DNA of 64,000 nt, from positions 248,001 through 312,000 of the forward strand of contig JAFFJZ010000007.1 in NCBI GenBank assembly GCA_018340375.1, in the 5' to 3' direction. The stretch's first letter is position 1, and every line of letters starts with the position of its first letter. Below are positions 23,805 through 35,589 of this stretch, one piece after another. Source of the DNA: Gonatopus flavifemur. Taxonomy: Eukaryota; Arthropoda; Insecta; Hymenoptera; Dryinidae. Both the position numbers and the translations under genes were made by a program. A model generated the notes under the pieces. That model was not told where the DNA came from, searched no databases, and saw only the letters and a program-made list of their open reading frames with translations.

Positions 23805-24006
23805 GTACTTAGGATTAGAATCTAAACACGGTGTGGGTTCATCGAGCCAAGGAGGAAACAGTGGTGGTGCGGGTGACGGATTACAACCGCAGGTCATGGC
23901 AGGCGTTGGAGTAATAGGACCTGCAAGTGCCGAAAGGAATTGTAAAAGCATGCATCTTACTCCCAAACAACAATCCATCTGCTCACGTTCTCCTCCAGTG
24001 CTACAG
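23805..24006 (+). CDS. Internal exon with Wnt-family cysteine motif
   Basis: A 202-bp exon bounded by TTATCATTTTCAG|G and CTACAG|GTAATA. It starts with the last base of a split codon and ends on a codon boundary. It encodes YLGLESKHGVGSSSQGGNSG and a Gly-rich stretch, then GPASAERNCKSMHLTPKQQ and SICSRSPPVLQ. The Cys-x8-9-Gln-x3-4-Cys pattern (C...LTPKQ..IC...P) is the start of the mature Wnt ligand domain (consensus C..i..L...Q...C...P), normally followed in the next exon by a G.E.C..QF..RRWNC region, which I did not find in the window. Wnts are secreted, lipid-modified signalling ligands. The Gly/Ser-rich insert before the motif is unusual. The subfamily cannot be assigned. It could instead be a chance ORF, but the splice sites and motif agree. 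Confidence 0.55.
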
Positions 24007-25272
24007 GTAATATATCACGGCTGATTTTATTCTCATCTAAAGTTCCTATTGGCGTCTAAATCTATTTACCTGGATTTCAATAAATGTCCTGTTTCTGTGC
24101 TCTTTTTCTCCTCTACATTTCCTTCATTTTCTAGTAGTATTTTCAGTTGCGCTTCATTCACCCTTCTTGACAACTTCCATTATCGTCAGGATTCAAACAA
24201 AAATCCAAGAATCAATCAATTGATTTGAGAAATATATCAAATACAAACTTCCCATTGTCGATTATGAAGGGGGGGGGGGGGATACCTACCTTCTCGAGCA
24301 TTAGATCAAGGTAAACGTATCACTGCAGTGAAGGGTTGTCTTATTTCCTTTGCCAATGACATGATTTGATATTTTTGTCAACATCCGATCAGCAGATCTG
24401 TGGAAACATTTGAAATACGTTTTTGCAAATATGAGTCCGAATTCATGAACGGATAATCCAAAATCACTTGGTCCAGTTTCTGAATGTCAATATGTAGAAT
24501 TGGTAGCATTTTGGTGGCAAAATCGATTTCCAATGGCATGTTCAATGAGAAAAATTTTCTGTTACGTTATTGACATCGACAATCTGTCGTACTTTCTTTT
24601 TCAGTTTATCATGTCTTGAAATCTATTTAATCGAATTGGATGAAATGCACGGAGCTATTTCTTCTATAGTCAAAGTTCATAATTAATTTTTCCCGACCCT
24701 CCACGCTTAACGTTCTGATGGGTGCGCTGGTGTACAAAGTACACAAAGCTTCTTCTATTTCTTGCTGAAAATTCATCTGAAACAAAATACAATTGGCCTG
24801 ACAAATGCCAACCTACGGAAGTATCACTCACCGATTTCGCTGAAACTTTGCAGATTCGTAGCACTATGAAGAAATATTCGACATGTATTTCTTCATATCC
24901 GCAATGGCGCAGGTTGAAGGGTGGAAACTGCCCCTCATACCTGTGGGAGGGGGGTAGTTTGCGCACTTCGAATGCAATCAGTCGAGTTACTGAATATGTA
25001 AAGTGCTCCTAGAGAGTTTTCGATATCACTGAATCCAGATCTGAGGTTGAAATGACGAGATTCATAATGGCGGAACCAATATGGCGTCTATTTTTTTAGA
25101 CACGAGGGGTTGTTTCCATGTTTGGAGTGGAATATACCTTCAAATATCGCGATACGCTTCTAAGCGCGATAAATATAATAACAGGGGTACCCTGTAGAAA
25201 AAATTTTCCCTGCACTTCAAAAGAATATGATGAAGTTTTTTACATAAATGGTTTATTCAACCTCATAATAAA
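24007..25272. other. Intronic/non-coding DNA
   Basis: Contains a poly-G run near 24270-24282. No further Wnt exon or other domain was recognised. Confidence 0.4.
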
Positions 25273-27985
25273 ACCCAAGCGTGTATTGCCTATAATGACA
25301 ATGGGCCCCAAGCTGGGTCCATCTTCTTTAACCCAGTATTGGGGAATGACGATGGGGCCCATGTTGGCTCAATCTTGGCCCTGTTGTGCTTTCCCATACA
25401 ATTATAGTTGAAAAAAAATGAAGATACCCAAGTGTGTATTGCCTATAATGACAATGGGCCCCAGGCTGGGTCCATCCTCTTTAACCCAGTATTGGGGAAT
25501 GACGATGGGGCCCATGTTGGCTCAATCTTGGCCCTGTTTCCCATATAATTATAGTTGAAAAAACATGGAGATAATGAATCTCAGTGAGGGCACATTTGAA
25601 CTTGGCCCCAATTTGGACCAGCGTTAGGCCAAGATTGTGGTGAATTTATATCCCGAGCATGTGTGTACAATCTTCAGCGTGTAAGAATTTTGGTCCCACC
25701 CTGGCCCAGTCTTGGGCCCATATTGGCAGGATGGGGCCCATGCTGGCCCGGGGTGGGCCCCATGGTATATAAATGCTAGGGATTTTACAATTTCAGAACA
25801 AAAAGGAACGGGCAGTATTGATTGCCTAGTCTGGGTTCGTGCTGGGCCCGTGGTGTTGACAATTCTCGGGAAAGCAATACGGCCAAGCTGGGAACGATGT
25901 TATCATCCCAGGGTTGGTCCCACGTTGAGTAGCGTGGGCACCCACTCTGAGCGTAGATGGGCCCGCCGTCAATACACACTTGGGTATTGAATCTTAGTGC
26001 GGGCACATTCGAACTTGGCCCCAATTTTGACCAGCGTTAGGCCAAGATTGGGATGAATTTATATCCCAGGCATGTGTGTACAATCCCCAGCGTGTAAGAA
26101 TTTTGGTCCCATTCTGGCCCAGTCTTGGGCCCATATTGGCAGGATGGGGCCCATGCTGGCCCGGGGTGGGCCCCATGGTATATAAATGCTGGGGATTTTA
26201 CAATTTCAAAACAAAAAGGAAGAGGCAGTATTGATTGCCTAGTCTGGGTTCATGCTGGGCCCGTGGTGTTGACAATTCTCGGGCAAAGCAATACGGCCAA
26301 GCTGGGAACGATGTTATCATCCCAGGGTTGGTCCCACGTTGGGTAGCGTGGGCACTCACTCTGAGCGTAGATGGGCCCGCCGTCAATACACACTTGGGTA
26401 TTGAATCTTAGTGCGGGCACATTCGAACTTGGCCCCAATTCGGACCAGCGTTAGGCCAAGATTGGGGTGAATTTATATCCCGGGCATGTGTGTACAATCC
26501 CCAGTGTGTAAGAATTTTGGTCCCATTCTGGCCCAGTCTTGGGCCCATATTGGCAGGATGGGGCCCATGCTGGCCCGGGGTGGGCCCCATGGTATATAAA
26601 TGCTAGGGATTTTACAATTTCAGAACAAAAAGGAACGGGCAGTATTGATTGCCTAGTCTGGGTTCGTGCTGGGCCCGTGGTGTTGACAATTCTCGGGAAA
26701 GCAATACGGCCAAGCTGGGAACGATGTTATCATCCCAGGGTTGGTCCCACGTTGAGTAGCGTGGGCACCCACTCTGAGCGTAGATGGGCCCGCCGTCAAT
26801 ACACACTTGGGTATTGAATCTTAGTGCGGGCACATTCGAACTTGGCCCCAATTTTGACCAGCGTTAGGCCAAGATTGGGATGAATTTATATCCCAGGCAT
26901 GTGTGTACAATCCCCAGCGTGTAAGAATTTTGGTCCCATTCTGGCCCAGTCTTGGGCCCATATTGGCAGGATGGGGCCCATGCTGGCCCGGTGTGGGCTC
27001 CATGGTATATAAAAGCTAGGGATTTTACAATTTCAAAACAAAAAGGAAGGGGCAGCATTGATTGCCTAGTCTGGGTTCATGCTGGGCCCGTGGTGTTCAC
27101 AATTCTCGGGCAAAGCAATACGGCCAAGCTGGGAACGATGTTATCATCCCAGGGTTGGTCCCACGTTGGGTAGTGTGGGAACCCACTCTGAGCGTAGATG
27201 GGTCCGCCGTCAATACACACTTGGGTATTGAATCTTAGTGCGGGCACATTTGAACTTGGTCCCAATTCGGACCAGCGTTAGGCCAAGATTGGGGTGAATT
27301 GATATCCCGAGCATGTGTGTACAATCCTCAGCGTGTATGAATTTTGGCCCCACTTTGGTCCAGTCTTGGGCCCATATTGGCAGGACGGGGCCCATGCTGG
27401 CCCGGGGTGGGCTCCATGGTATAAACATGCTAGGGAATTTCCAATTTCAAAACAAAAAGGAAGGGGCAGTATTGATTGCCTCGTCTGGGTTCATGCTGGG
27501 CCCGTGGTGTTACCAATTCTCGGGCAAAGCAATACGGCCAAGCTGGGAACGATGTTATCATCCCAGGATTGGCTCCACGTTGGGTAGCATGGGCACCCAC
27601 CCTGGGCGTAGATGGGGCCCGTCGTCAATACACACTTGGGTTTGAATTCTACCCCAGCGGGCATGAATTTCAGTCCCACTTTGGCCCAGTCTCGGCCCAT
27701 ATAGGCAAGACGGGACCCATGCTGGATCAGTGTAGGCCCAATTGTACATACATGGTAGGGGTATTCTCAGTATTCCCCAGCGTGTATGAACTTTGACCCA
27801 CTCTGGCCCTACTCTGGTCCAGTCTCGGGCCCACATTGGCAGGGTGGGCTCATGCTGGGCCAGGGTGGGCCCCATGGCACATGCATGCTAGGGTTCCTTG
27901 CATGTGTATACAATGGGACTCAGACTGGCCCAGCATCGGTACAAGACTGGGTCAAAGTGGGGCCAAAGTTCGTATGCGCCGGGGA
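25273..27985. mobile_element. GGGCCC-word element with 413-bp tandem core
   Basis: Starts at CCCAAGCGTGTATTGCC, the same terminus as at position 236. A head of about 154 bp is duplicated (25274-25427, 25428-25568). Five 413-414-bp units then run to 27641, and degenerate units continue to about 27985. The whole is saturated with quasi-palindromic phrases (TTGGGCCCATATTGG, TGGGCCCCA, CCCAGTATTGGG, GGCCCAAGATTGGGCC-like). Each unit ends in the terminus-like CAATACACACTTGGG. ORFs of 60-110 codons on both strands repeat with the unit and are not genes. Right end not resolved. Confidence 0.75.
25574..27641. repeat. Five-unit 413-bp tandem array with A-B-A-B-B order
   Basis: Unit starts at 25574, 25987, 26401, 26814 and 27228. 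Units 1 and 3 share private variants (AGAACAAAAAGGAACGGGCA, TTGAGTAGCGTGGGCACCCA). Units 2 and 4 share AAAACAAAAAGGAAG and TTGGGTAG variants. The 279-bp stretch encoding the 92-codon ORF is the same in units 1 and 3. An 827-bp dimer was therefore duplicated after the units had diverged. Confidence 0.85.
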
Positions 27986-30604
27986 CAGCGTCGAATGATT
28001 GGTGGTATGATGGACGTCTGAGGTACGATTGTAACAACCATTCTCACCTAGCATTGGCCGAGTGGGCCAAGCATGAATTAAGGAGATATCCGCGATCCTC
28101 GAAGATGCAACCGTGACCATTCATAAGAAAAAGACGGACACAAAACTATTCTGTCAAATTATTAAAAAATGAAGCAATGAAATCAAAATATGGCTCTGTA
28201 CAGCCTTTTTTCAATCAATAAAGATGGTTTGCATAGAGCGATATTTCGATTTCATTGCTTTGTTTTCGAATAACTAGCATAAAAGCTTTGGCTTGGGTTG
28301 CATCTCCAGGAGTTGCTGGTATCGCTGTAAGATGTCTTGTCAAAAAACATATTCAAAAGATATGTGAACGTCATTTAGATATAGTGTTCAGTAAATATTT
28401 ATAATATAGACACTTCGTGATGTTCACATAACAGATTCAAGGGTGGGCCTTGGTTGATTTTCTTCTTTGAAAACTACTAGATCATTTGAACTGTTTCACG
28501 TCATTAATACTTCTTCAATAACGGTGATCTTCAGATCAAGAAATTCAGAATCAAACAAAGAATGCGTCTCTGGTCTTAAAGTACTCGAAGACAAGTTATA
28601 TCCGTTATAATATCAAAAGGATTGAACAGAGGTTTCTCATTGCCTGGTGACAAAATTTCGATCTAATTAATTATAACGAATTAATGAAACAACAAACAGA
28701 CTAAAACCGAATTGTTCGATTGATTCTGAATTCTTTAATCTAAGGTTTCATGTGACTGATTGAAAATTATTGATATAAAACGATTGAAACGATCTAGTAT
28801 TTTTCTAATGAAAAATTGTCCTGATAATCGTCGAGGAGAAATGTTTGTAATTGTTCTCCCGTTGATGATTCATTCTCAAACCTGAAGATATATCATCGGA
28901 ACGACATTTTTTTTTCCTTCGTTCACATAATTTATAACTAAAAATCCTAAATATTTCTTTTACATTCACTAAGTTAAATATTTAAATTTTTGGCACAATT
29001 GGTATGTCAAGTGACATCCATCATCGATTTTGGTACTTTTTCCCCAGAACATATCTTGGTAACTGAATAAGGACTTGATCTTTTTGTTTTGCTTATTATT
29101 CATTTTGTTTTTTTGGTTTCGAAACAAGGCGATATTTCTCTATGCCCTGTGTTCAAAGGGTAGGTTTCACCCATACATATCAATATTCTGTTCTTCTAGA
29201 TTGTAACAAAAATAAACGTATCATGGTCACAAAGATTTTTCGATAAACCGTGGTTTTGCGCGTCTAAGGTTCTCGTTATGCTTTCTACTTAATACAAAAT
29301 AATCGATTAAAACAAAACAATAATACACACGCCATGACCACAAAATAATAATTTGGGTGTTTTGTTTCGAATCACAAAATAAAATGAACTGAATATCAAT
29401 ATAAATTCACTAAAAACTGAACAATTTTTTATGATGAATAATAATTATAATATTATTATTAGTGAAAATAATAATTGTAATTGATCATGATAATGATATT
29501 AATGTTCTAGCGGTAATGTATTATCAAGATAAACATGTTTGATAATAGACATGGTTAAATTATAGGTATAATATTTTCATTATTCAGCATCTTATTATGC
29601 TACGCAATTAATCATTGATATTAGGGAAGAAAGATCATTATGTTATATTCTGTAAATTATTTATCCATTTTGCTCCATACCTTCCTTTCGGCGACATTTT
29701 TGAAAACGATATTACTACGATAGTTGACGCGATCTTTCATGAAATCAGGAATGAAATATTTAATGAAAAGATGTTTGAAAAACGGTTAATTCAAACGATT
29801 ATATAATAATGTATACATATTAATGAACACTTTTGGTTGATGAATTTTTATGATTATTTGTTTCTATTCAAAATCTTAGAAAATGAACGCTAGATATGAA
29901 AGAATGCATAACATGTATAATAAACGACATGGACTTATATCGTTTCTTCTTTAAATTCTACAACTCACTATTAATATAGCAAAGGCAACTTTTCCTGCAT
30001 ACAATAATTCCATTATTTTGCCCCCGTGAAGCATGTCTTGCGTTTGAAATCTGAAAAATTCCACAAGTCTCTGCTGTACGTGTTGTGCCAATGAAAAATT
30101 ATTGCGGCGTACGACGTCCAAATTCTCTATTGTAAACAGAGAACAGTGATGGAAATTTTGATACATTGATAATTTTTCTTCTTAAAATAGTAGTGTGGCC
30201 TGATGAAAATGATAATCCTTCGAAATATTGGTGGAACATCTTTAGGATAGAGATAAAACCCTAAATCTGGTTCTCCGATATCAGCGCACTTTCAACATCG
30301 GACAGTACAAATATTGTTAGTTTTACTTATATATATCGTGAATTTGTTTGTTTTCATAGTACAATTGCAAATTACTCGCGATCTCACCAAACCTCAATGA
30401 CTAATTATTTCATTTCTCTTCTTCTCTTCTTGTTTTTTCCATTCTTCTCGTCACCGAAACATGTTTGTTTGCTTTCAATTAATATATGTCGGTCTAATGA
30501 TTTCCGTTCAAAGTTCTCAACGAACACAGTGATACCACAGACTTCAACTATTAAACAAAATTCATTTCACATCGTGAAAATATAATTTTTTCCGCGAACA
30601 CTTA
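27986..30604. other. Long AT-rich non-coding stretch
   Basis: No recognisable coding family. ORFs at 29615-29806 (+) and 29951-30166 (-) look protein-like in places but match nothing I know and lack convincing splice signals. Confidence 0.4.
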
Positions 30605-31535
30605 TCTTATGAATTTGTGGAAACAATGTCATACTGAGATTTTTGGGGTCGCTGATAGACATTCAAATCCGGATTCTCGGAATTATGAATGGGAAATTCG
30701 ATATGACGGTCTGGATATGAGGAATCATCCGTCGTCTGACGTAAATCTTTGTTCCGAGAAAGTTCTGGTCGTTCATTATGAACCTGAGGTCAGATTCCGG
30801 AAACCAGAACGAACGCACCACGTTCAATGATCCGCAAGCACATTTGATATGAGGGAAACGAATATTATATTAATTTCAGGAATTATTTGGGGTCTGGTCA
30901 CACAAATTCACAAACTTTCAATAGACTCCCTCCCAATGAAACTCCTTGCAAATCTTCCTCGAACCAAACCATGAATACTGCTGGTTTTTGACTTGTGAAT
31001 TTGTGTATTCAGGCTCCAAGTTGTCGGCATTAGCAAAACCCAATGTGCACCACGAGGAGGTTGCGCGATCAGACTTTGCACATCGAGTGGCCCTGAAAAG
31101 GGCCGTTGACTGTCACATATCTCTCAATTAACAAGTTTGCAACTACGCGTACATTACCTCATGGTTGTCCATTTGGCCACCATACTCTGTTTTGTTCATC
31201 GTGAGAGTACCTTTTGATGAGCACTTCATTATCGGATCCTATCAAAAACCCATGGTTTTTCAGAATCTCAGGTACATGTTGGGCATTCTCGAATCGTTTG
31301 TTGAGTTTCCGCCTCATTTTTTCGTGAAATACTTTATCATAGTACATGATGCTTATGGTTTCAAAATGACTCTTTAGAACTTTCTTGGAACAAAGATTTA
31401 CGTCAGACGACGGATGATTCCTCATATCCAGACCGTCATATCGAATTTTCCATTCATAATTCCGAGAATCCGGATTCGAATGTCTATCAGCGACCCCAAA
31501 AATCTCAGTATGACATTGTTTCCACAAATTCAAGA
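30605..31535. repeat. Inverted repeat pair (about 155-bp arms) with 610-bp spacer
   Basis: 30605-30770 (GAATTTGTGGAAACAATGTC ... CGTAAATCTTTGTTCC) reappears inverted at 31383-31535 with only a few differences. The right arm runs directly into the 121-bp tandem array, giving a one-sided foldback architecture. Confidence 0.75.
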
Positions 31536-31539
31536 GATT

Positions 31540-32350
31540 GATAATTCTTCCGACCGCCATATTGGATTACCCATTCGCTATTTCGGAATTCCAAGTCCGG
31601 ATTCTTGATCAACGACCCCAAAAACCTCAGTATGATAATGTTACCACGAATTGGGGCGATTTATAATTCTTCCGACCGCCATATTGGATTAGCCATTCGC
31701 TATTCCAGAAATTCGAGTCCGAATTCTTGATCAGCGACCCCAAAAACTTCAGTATGCCAATGTTCCCGCAAATTTGAGCGATTTGTAATTCTTCCGAGCG
31801 CCATATTGGATCCGCTATTTGTAATGCCGGAAATCTGAGTTTGGATTCGTCATCAGCGACCCAAAAAACCCCCTTCCCCAATGTTTCAGAAAATTCGAAG
31901 CAATATTTTAATTTCCAGCCGCCATATTGGATTCGCCATTTGCAATTCGGGAAATCTGGGTTTGGATTCTTGTTCCGCGACCCCAAAAACCTCAGTATGA
32001 CAATGTTCGCACAAATCCAAGAGATTTATGATTTTACCAACCGCCATATTGGATCCACCATCTGTAATTCCGGGAATCTGAGTTCAGATTCGTCATCAGC
32101 GACCCGGAAAACCCCCTTTCCCCATGTTTCAAAAAATTCGAAGCAATTTTGAATTTCCAGCCGCCATATTGGATCCGCCATTTGCAATTTCAGTATTCCA
32201 ACCGCATGCAATTAATCCGGAAGGCTCGAATTACATGCCCCAGTTCACAGAACTATCCAACACCCACGTATCATATCTCTAGGACTGGTTTTTATTATGC
32301 TCAACACGTTTCCCTTTCGTTTCAGCCGCCATATATGCGAAATGGCCGCC
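31540..32350. repeat. Tandem repeat of about 121 bp with CCGCCATATTGGAT boxes
   Basis: Box positions are near 31555, 31677, 31800, 31919, 32041 and 32160, with a variant (CCGCCATATATGCG) near 32328. Between boxes runs a degenerate phrase GATTCTTGATCAGCGACCCCA-AAACCTCAGTATGACAATGT. The box fits the YY1/Pho recognition core (GCCGCCATNTT). No coding sequence. Confidence 0.8.
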
Positions 32351-33102
32351 ATGTTCAAAAAACACCATACGGCAATGAAAAGTAGACACTTCAACGAAAA
32401 TTTTGATTGGTCTCCGAGATCTCTATCTTCAAAATTGAGATGTGCAGGGGGGGGTGACCGATTTCACAAAGAATGCCCCATATATATATATATATAAAAG
32501 AAAATACAACAAAATTACTGTATATTAGCACACTACACCGATTATTTTTCGAAGTAATTCGTAACTTTCGACACTTTTTAGGGGACGATGTCTTTTAATT
32601 TCAACAGTCCGAAGATAAGGTTGCACCAAAACAAAATCTTAACAAATAAATAAGCACTCCATTACACATTTTGTGTCTAACAAATGGCAGTGTGAAAATT
32701 GAGCAATCAGCATGTTGAAACTCATATCTTCAAAATCTGAAGAATTACATATACAAAATTCAAAAGTCCCAAAGGTTTTCCTTTGACGATTTATAAATAA
32801 AATATATTGATTTATGAATGGAGAAAGCGAAATAACTTGGCATTCAAACTTTGATTGCGCACAGAAAATTATCGCGGTTCATTATTATTATTATTACGGG
32901 GTTTCCTCCCACCCTCACGATCTCTGGCTTCTGATAACCATTTGCTCATATGACTTAATACTTGTTTTACCGATATGGGTTGATGAGATGCTATGATTAC
33001 ATCTATAATTGAAGAAAAAACAATCGTCGATATAAACTCATGAATTCAATTATGTTGAACGTAATGTTTCCTATGAATATCATGTAGCATTTGAATACTC
33101 AC
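32351..33102. other. Non-coding; (TA)n at about 32480-32496
   Basis: Nothing recognised beyond the short TA run. Confidence 0.35.
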
Positions 33103-33560
33103 CTTGCATACATTTAAAAACTATAGTTTCACTAAAATTAAATTTTCCAATGCCATTTAATTTTCTTCCCTGTCCACTCAAATTGATTTGGACGGCTTTG
33201 GTGCAAAGTTGGGACAAAATGTTAATTATGCTCTCTTTGGGATCAGATGCCACTTGTAGAATCATCCATTTTTTCTGTAACAATAAAAAATGGTCAGATA
33301 TTCGAATTTTTCTAATAAATTCTTAGGATATCGAAAAATTGTACCATCATCTTCTGCTCTTCTTCATCTTCCAAATGATTTTCTAATTTTTGAAAATCAT
33401 CCGAATTCTTTACTGGTAATTCCCAATTGATTTGTAAATTAGAAATATCTTCTAAAATTTTGGAGCTCTTGTTAGTTGAGAAATGTTGATTCAGTTTTAC
33501 ATAAACTTGATTAATATTATATGTATAAAATGCTTCGATGACTTCGAGAAATTTGTTTCG
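33103..33560 (-). CDS. DUF4806-like protein fragment, two exons
   Basis: Minus-strand exon 1 ends at 33345 and encodes WELPVKNSDDFQKLENHLED then EEEQKMM. A 70-bp intron follows (donor GTACAA at 33344, acceptor TTATTGTTACAG at 33275). Exon 2 (33274-33103) encodes KKWMILQVASDPKESIINIL, SQLCTKAVQINLSGQGRK and FNFSETIVFKCMQ, and ends at a perfect GTGAGT donor. The pattern (LPVKT.EDL..LE..L.DE....LV, then a helix, W.G...K.AF....I.K.I) is that of DUF4806 (function unknown), common in arthropod genomes, often near DNA transposons. The start and last exon were not found. Splice sites look intact, so it may be expressed or recently mobile. Function is not assignable. Confidence 0.6.
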
Positions 33561-33821
33561 ATAAGCGTTCCTCACTATTCTTGATCAATTCTTCCATAGA
33601 AGTCATAGTATCTCCTGAAATAGTTATACAATTGAAAATCCAGGATAATATTCTACATATTACAAATCCAGAAAAGCATACACGGAACTGAGAATTGACG
33701 CATCCCTGTTGCAAAATCCTTATCAATCCAAATGAAACTTCATCGATCCTACTAAAAACCCAAATATCAAACCTCGAAAACATCTGAGCTTCAGCTGTTC
33801 TAATGGGATTTGATAAGGGAA

Positions 33822-33956
33822 CACTGCAAACTGAAGTGTGTTAAAATTGACTACAAGATAATGTGTGTGGACACGGATAAACAGTGTTATTATATACGGT
33901 TTATCCATGTTAAACATACATTTACGTCAATTTTAACACATTTCAGTTTGCAGTGA
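33822..33956. mobile_element. 135-bp CACTG-ended MITE, AA target duplication
   Basis: TIRs of about 30 bp: CACTGCAAACTGAAGTGTGT and ACACATTTCAGTTTGCAGTG, flanked by AA on both sides. CACTG termini with a 2-bp duplication are typical of CACTA-like elements. Non-coding. Confidence 0.75.
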
Positions 33957-33985
33957 AGCTGTAAGTGCCAGATTAAATCCCACTC

Positions 33986-34174
33986 TCTAAATATGGAAGG
34001 GTGAGGATTCCACTCGAACAGGAAGATAGGTTCCCTTCTGGCTGCATAAAGAGTGGATTCTCACTCCAAAAGAATGGATTCTCACTCCAAAAGAGTGGAT
34101 TCTCACTCGTTAGGCAGCCAAAAGGGAACCCATCTTTCCATTCTAGTGGAAATCTCACTCTTCCCAAGTTAGAA
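33986..34174. mobile_element. Inverted-repeat element with three GAGTGGATTCTCACTC words
   Basis: Arms of about 70 bp (AAGATAGGTTCCCTTCTGGC and GCCAAAAGGGAACCCATCTT) flank three tandem copies of the near-palindrome GAGTGGATTCTCACTC, spaced 21 bp. The outer ends are approximate. Same word architecture as the larger elements; non-coding. Confidence 0.65.
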
Positions 34175-35336
34175 CCTCAATCAAACCTCAGAACCAATTT
34201 AAACCTTATAAGTTTTGTGAAATCCTAAAAAAGTGTCGTAGATATCATTTCCAATCCACATATGAAAGCTTATCAGAACTATCGACAGTGAATCCAAACC
34301 CATTAAATCGAACTATGCAGTTTTATGGGAATTTCACAACAGGGATATTCATAGAGTCTCAACAGTTTATTGAAATGAGATTTAAATTAAAAATTCAGGA
34401 AATTGGACTTCATAGACGTTGCTATCATTATCATACTGTACCAGGATGGGAATTATTACTCTTGAACTTTTTCGAGGAGTTACAAGAATATAATATACTC
34501 TGATATTTCCAAACATTTAAACACTATTCGATTTCAATAACTTGTTGAGATCACACCTTCAACCACTTACGTCAAGGTCACACGAGGTGTTTTTGACCCG
34601 TAGGCACAGAATATTGTTGAAATTTGAAACGTTTATTGAAACGAATTAGTAACCTAATAAGGAAATACTCAGCTATCACAGATCCAAAACCTTGCAGTAC
34701 ACTCTTCGAACGATGTTTTTAACTCCCAGGAGTTGATACGGGAAGATAAATAAAGATGATCTATCAGATTGTGGGATGTTGAATCTTCACTGAAAAAACT
34801 GTTTAGCTGTTGAGTGTCGTGACTCAAAATTTTGGTGAAATACAATCTCAACCCAAAATTAAGCAAGGTTGGGAAACAACATGGTTTTTTTTTGTTTAGA
34901 ACTATAATTTCTATTTGAAACATGTTCAAAACACTGTGTTTTAAACAAAATGTTTTAGATATACCAACTGTGTACTTACAACATAATATAAAAAAACATT
35001 AGAACGTTTTGAAAATGTTTTTTGTTTGAAACACTTTGTTTGAAATAGCTTGTTTTGAATATATCAACCCTGAAATCCAGTTGCCTCAACTAAGTATTAG
35101 TATAGTTATTGTCTCTTCGAAGAAATGACTTCGAAGACTGAAAATTTTTGTTGCAAGAAACAATATTTTAGTTCAGGCAGCTCAAATTTTCTACATGATG
35201 TCGTTTACAGTCACTACTAAGTACCACCTAACCAACTGTACTAACTGTTTAATCAACTAAACAGTTCTCTCAGTGTTCGTTTTGTTTTTATAAACGATTC
35301 AAACTTCAAGAATTTGCCAAATCAACACATACCCAG
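34175..35336. other. Non-coding; TGTTTGAAACA-like words at 34.9-35.06 kb
   Basis: The sub-region 34915-35060 repeats TGTTTGAAACA/GTTTTGAA words, suggesting another small word element with unresolved ends. No genes recognised. Confidence 0.35.
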
Positions 35337-35470
35337 TAGCGTGGTGAGAACATTTCTATCCTCTTTCAATTCGCGTGAAAACAAGGATAAAAGGCGGGAT
35401 TTTCCCGCCTCTTATCCTTTGTTTCGTGTCAGTTGAAGAAAGACAGACAAGCTCTCACACCGCCACTGCA
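35337..35470. repeat. Hairpin MITE, family shared with 3.2 kb
   Basis: Imperfect arms of about 60 bp around GGCGGGATTTTCCCGCC (CAAGGATAAAAGGCGGGA / CCCGCCTCTTATCCTTTG). The arm phrase CTTTGTTTCGTGTCAGTTGA resembles that of the 3.23-kb hairpin. Confidence 0.65.
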
Positions 35471-35589
35471 TATACCGTTCACTCATTTTTCGGATATTTT
35501 TGCGAATATTCACATCTCAGTAGTAATGCCTCTTAGCAACAACACTTGGCAGCACAAATTCAAATTGACAATATAAACTCCGAGCTATA

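Noticed and set aside
25712..27800. Family of 60-110-codon ORFs on both strands (MGPYWQDGAHAGP..., MGPSSNVPALRF...)
   Set aside because: They recur with the 413-bp unit on both strands and mirror the GGGCCC phrases. Composition comes from the repeat; no domain or start context supports translation.
29951..30166. Possible exon (ENLDVVRRNNFSLAQHVQQR...)
   Set aside because: Protein-like composition, but no recognised family and no clear flanking splice signals.
31540..32350. CRISPR-like array
   Set aside because: Units of about 121 bp drift along their whole length with only the box conserved, there are no spacers of uniform size, and the DNA is eukaryotic.
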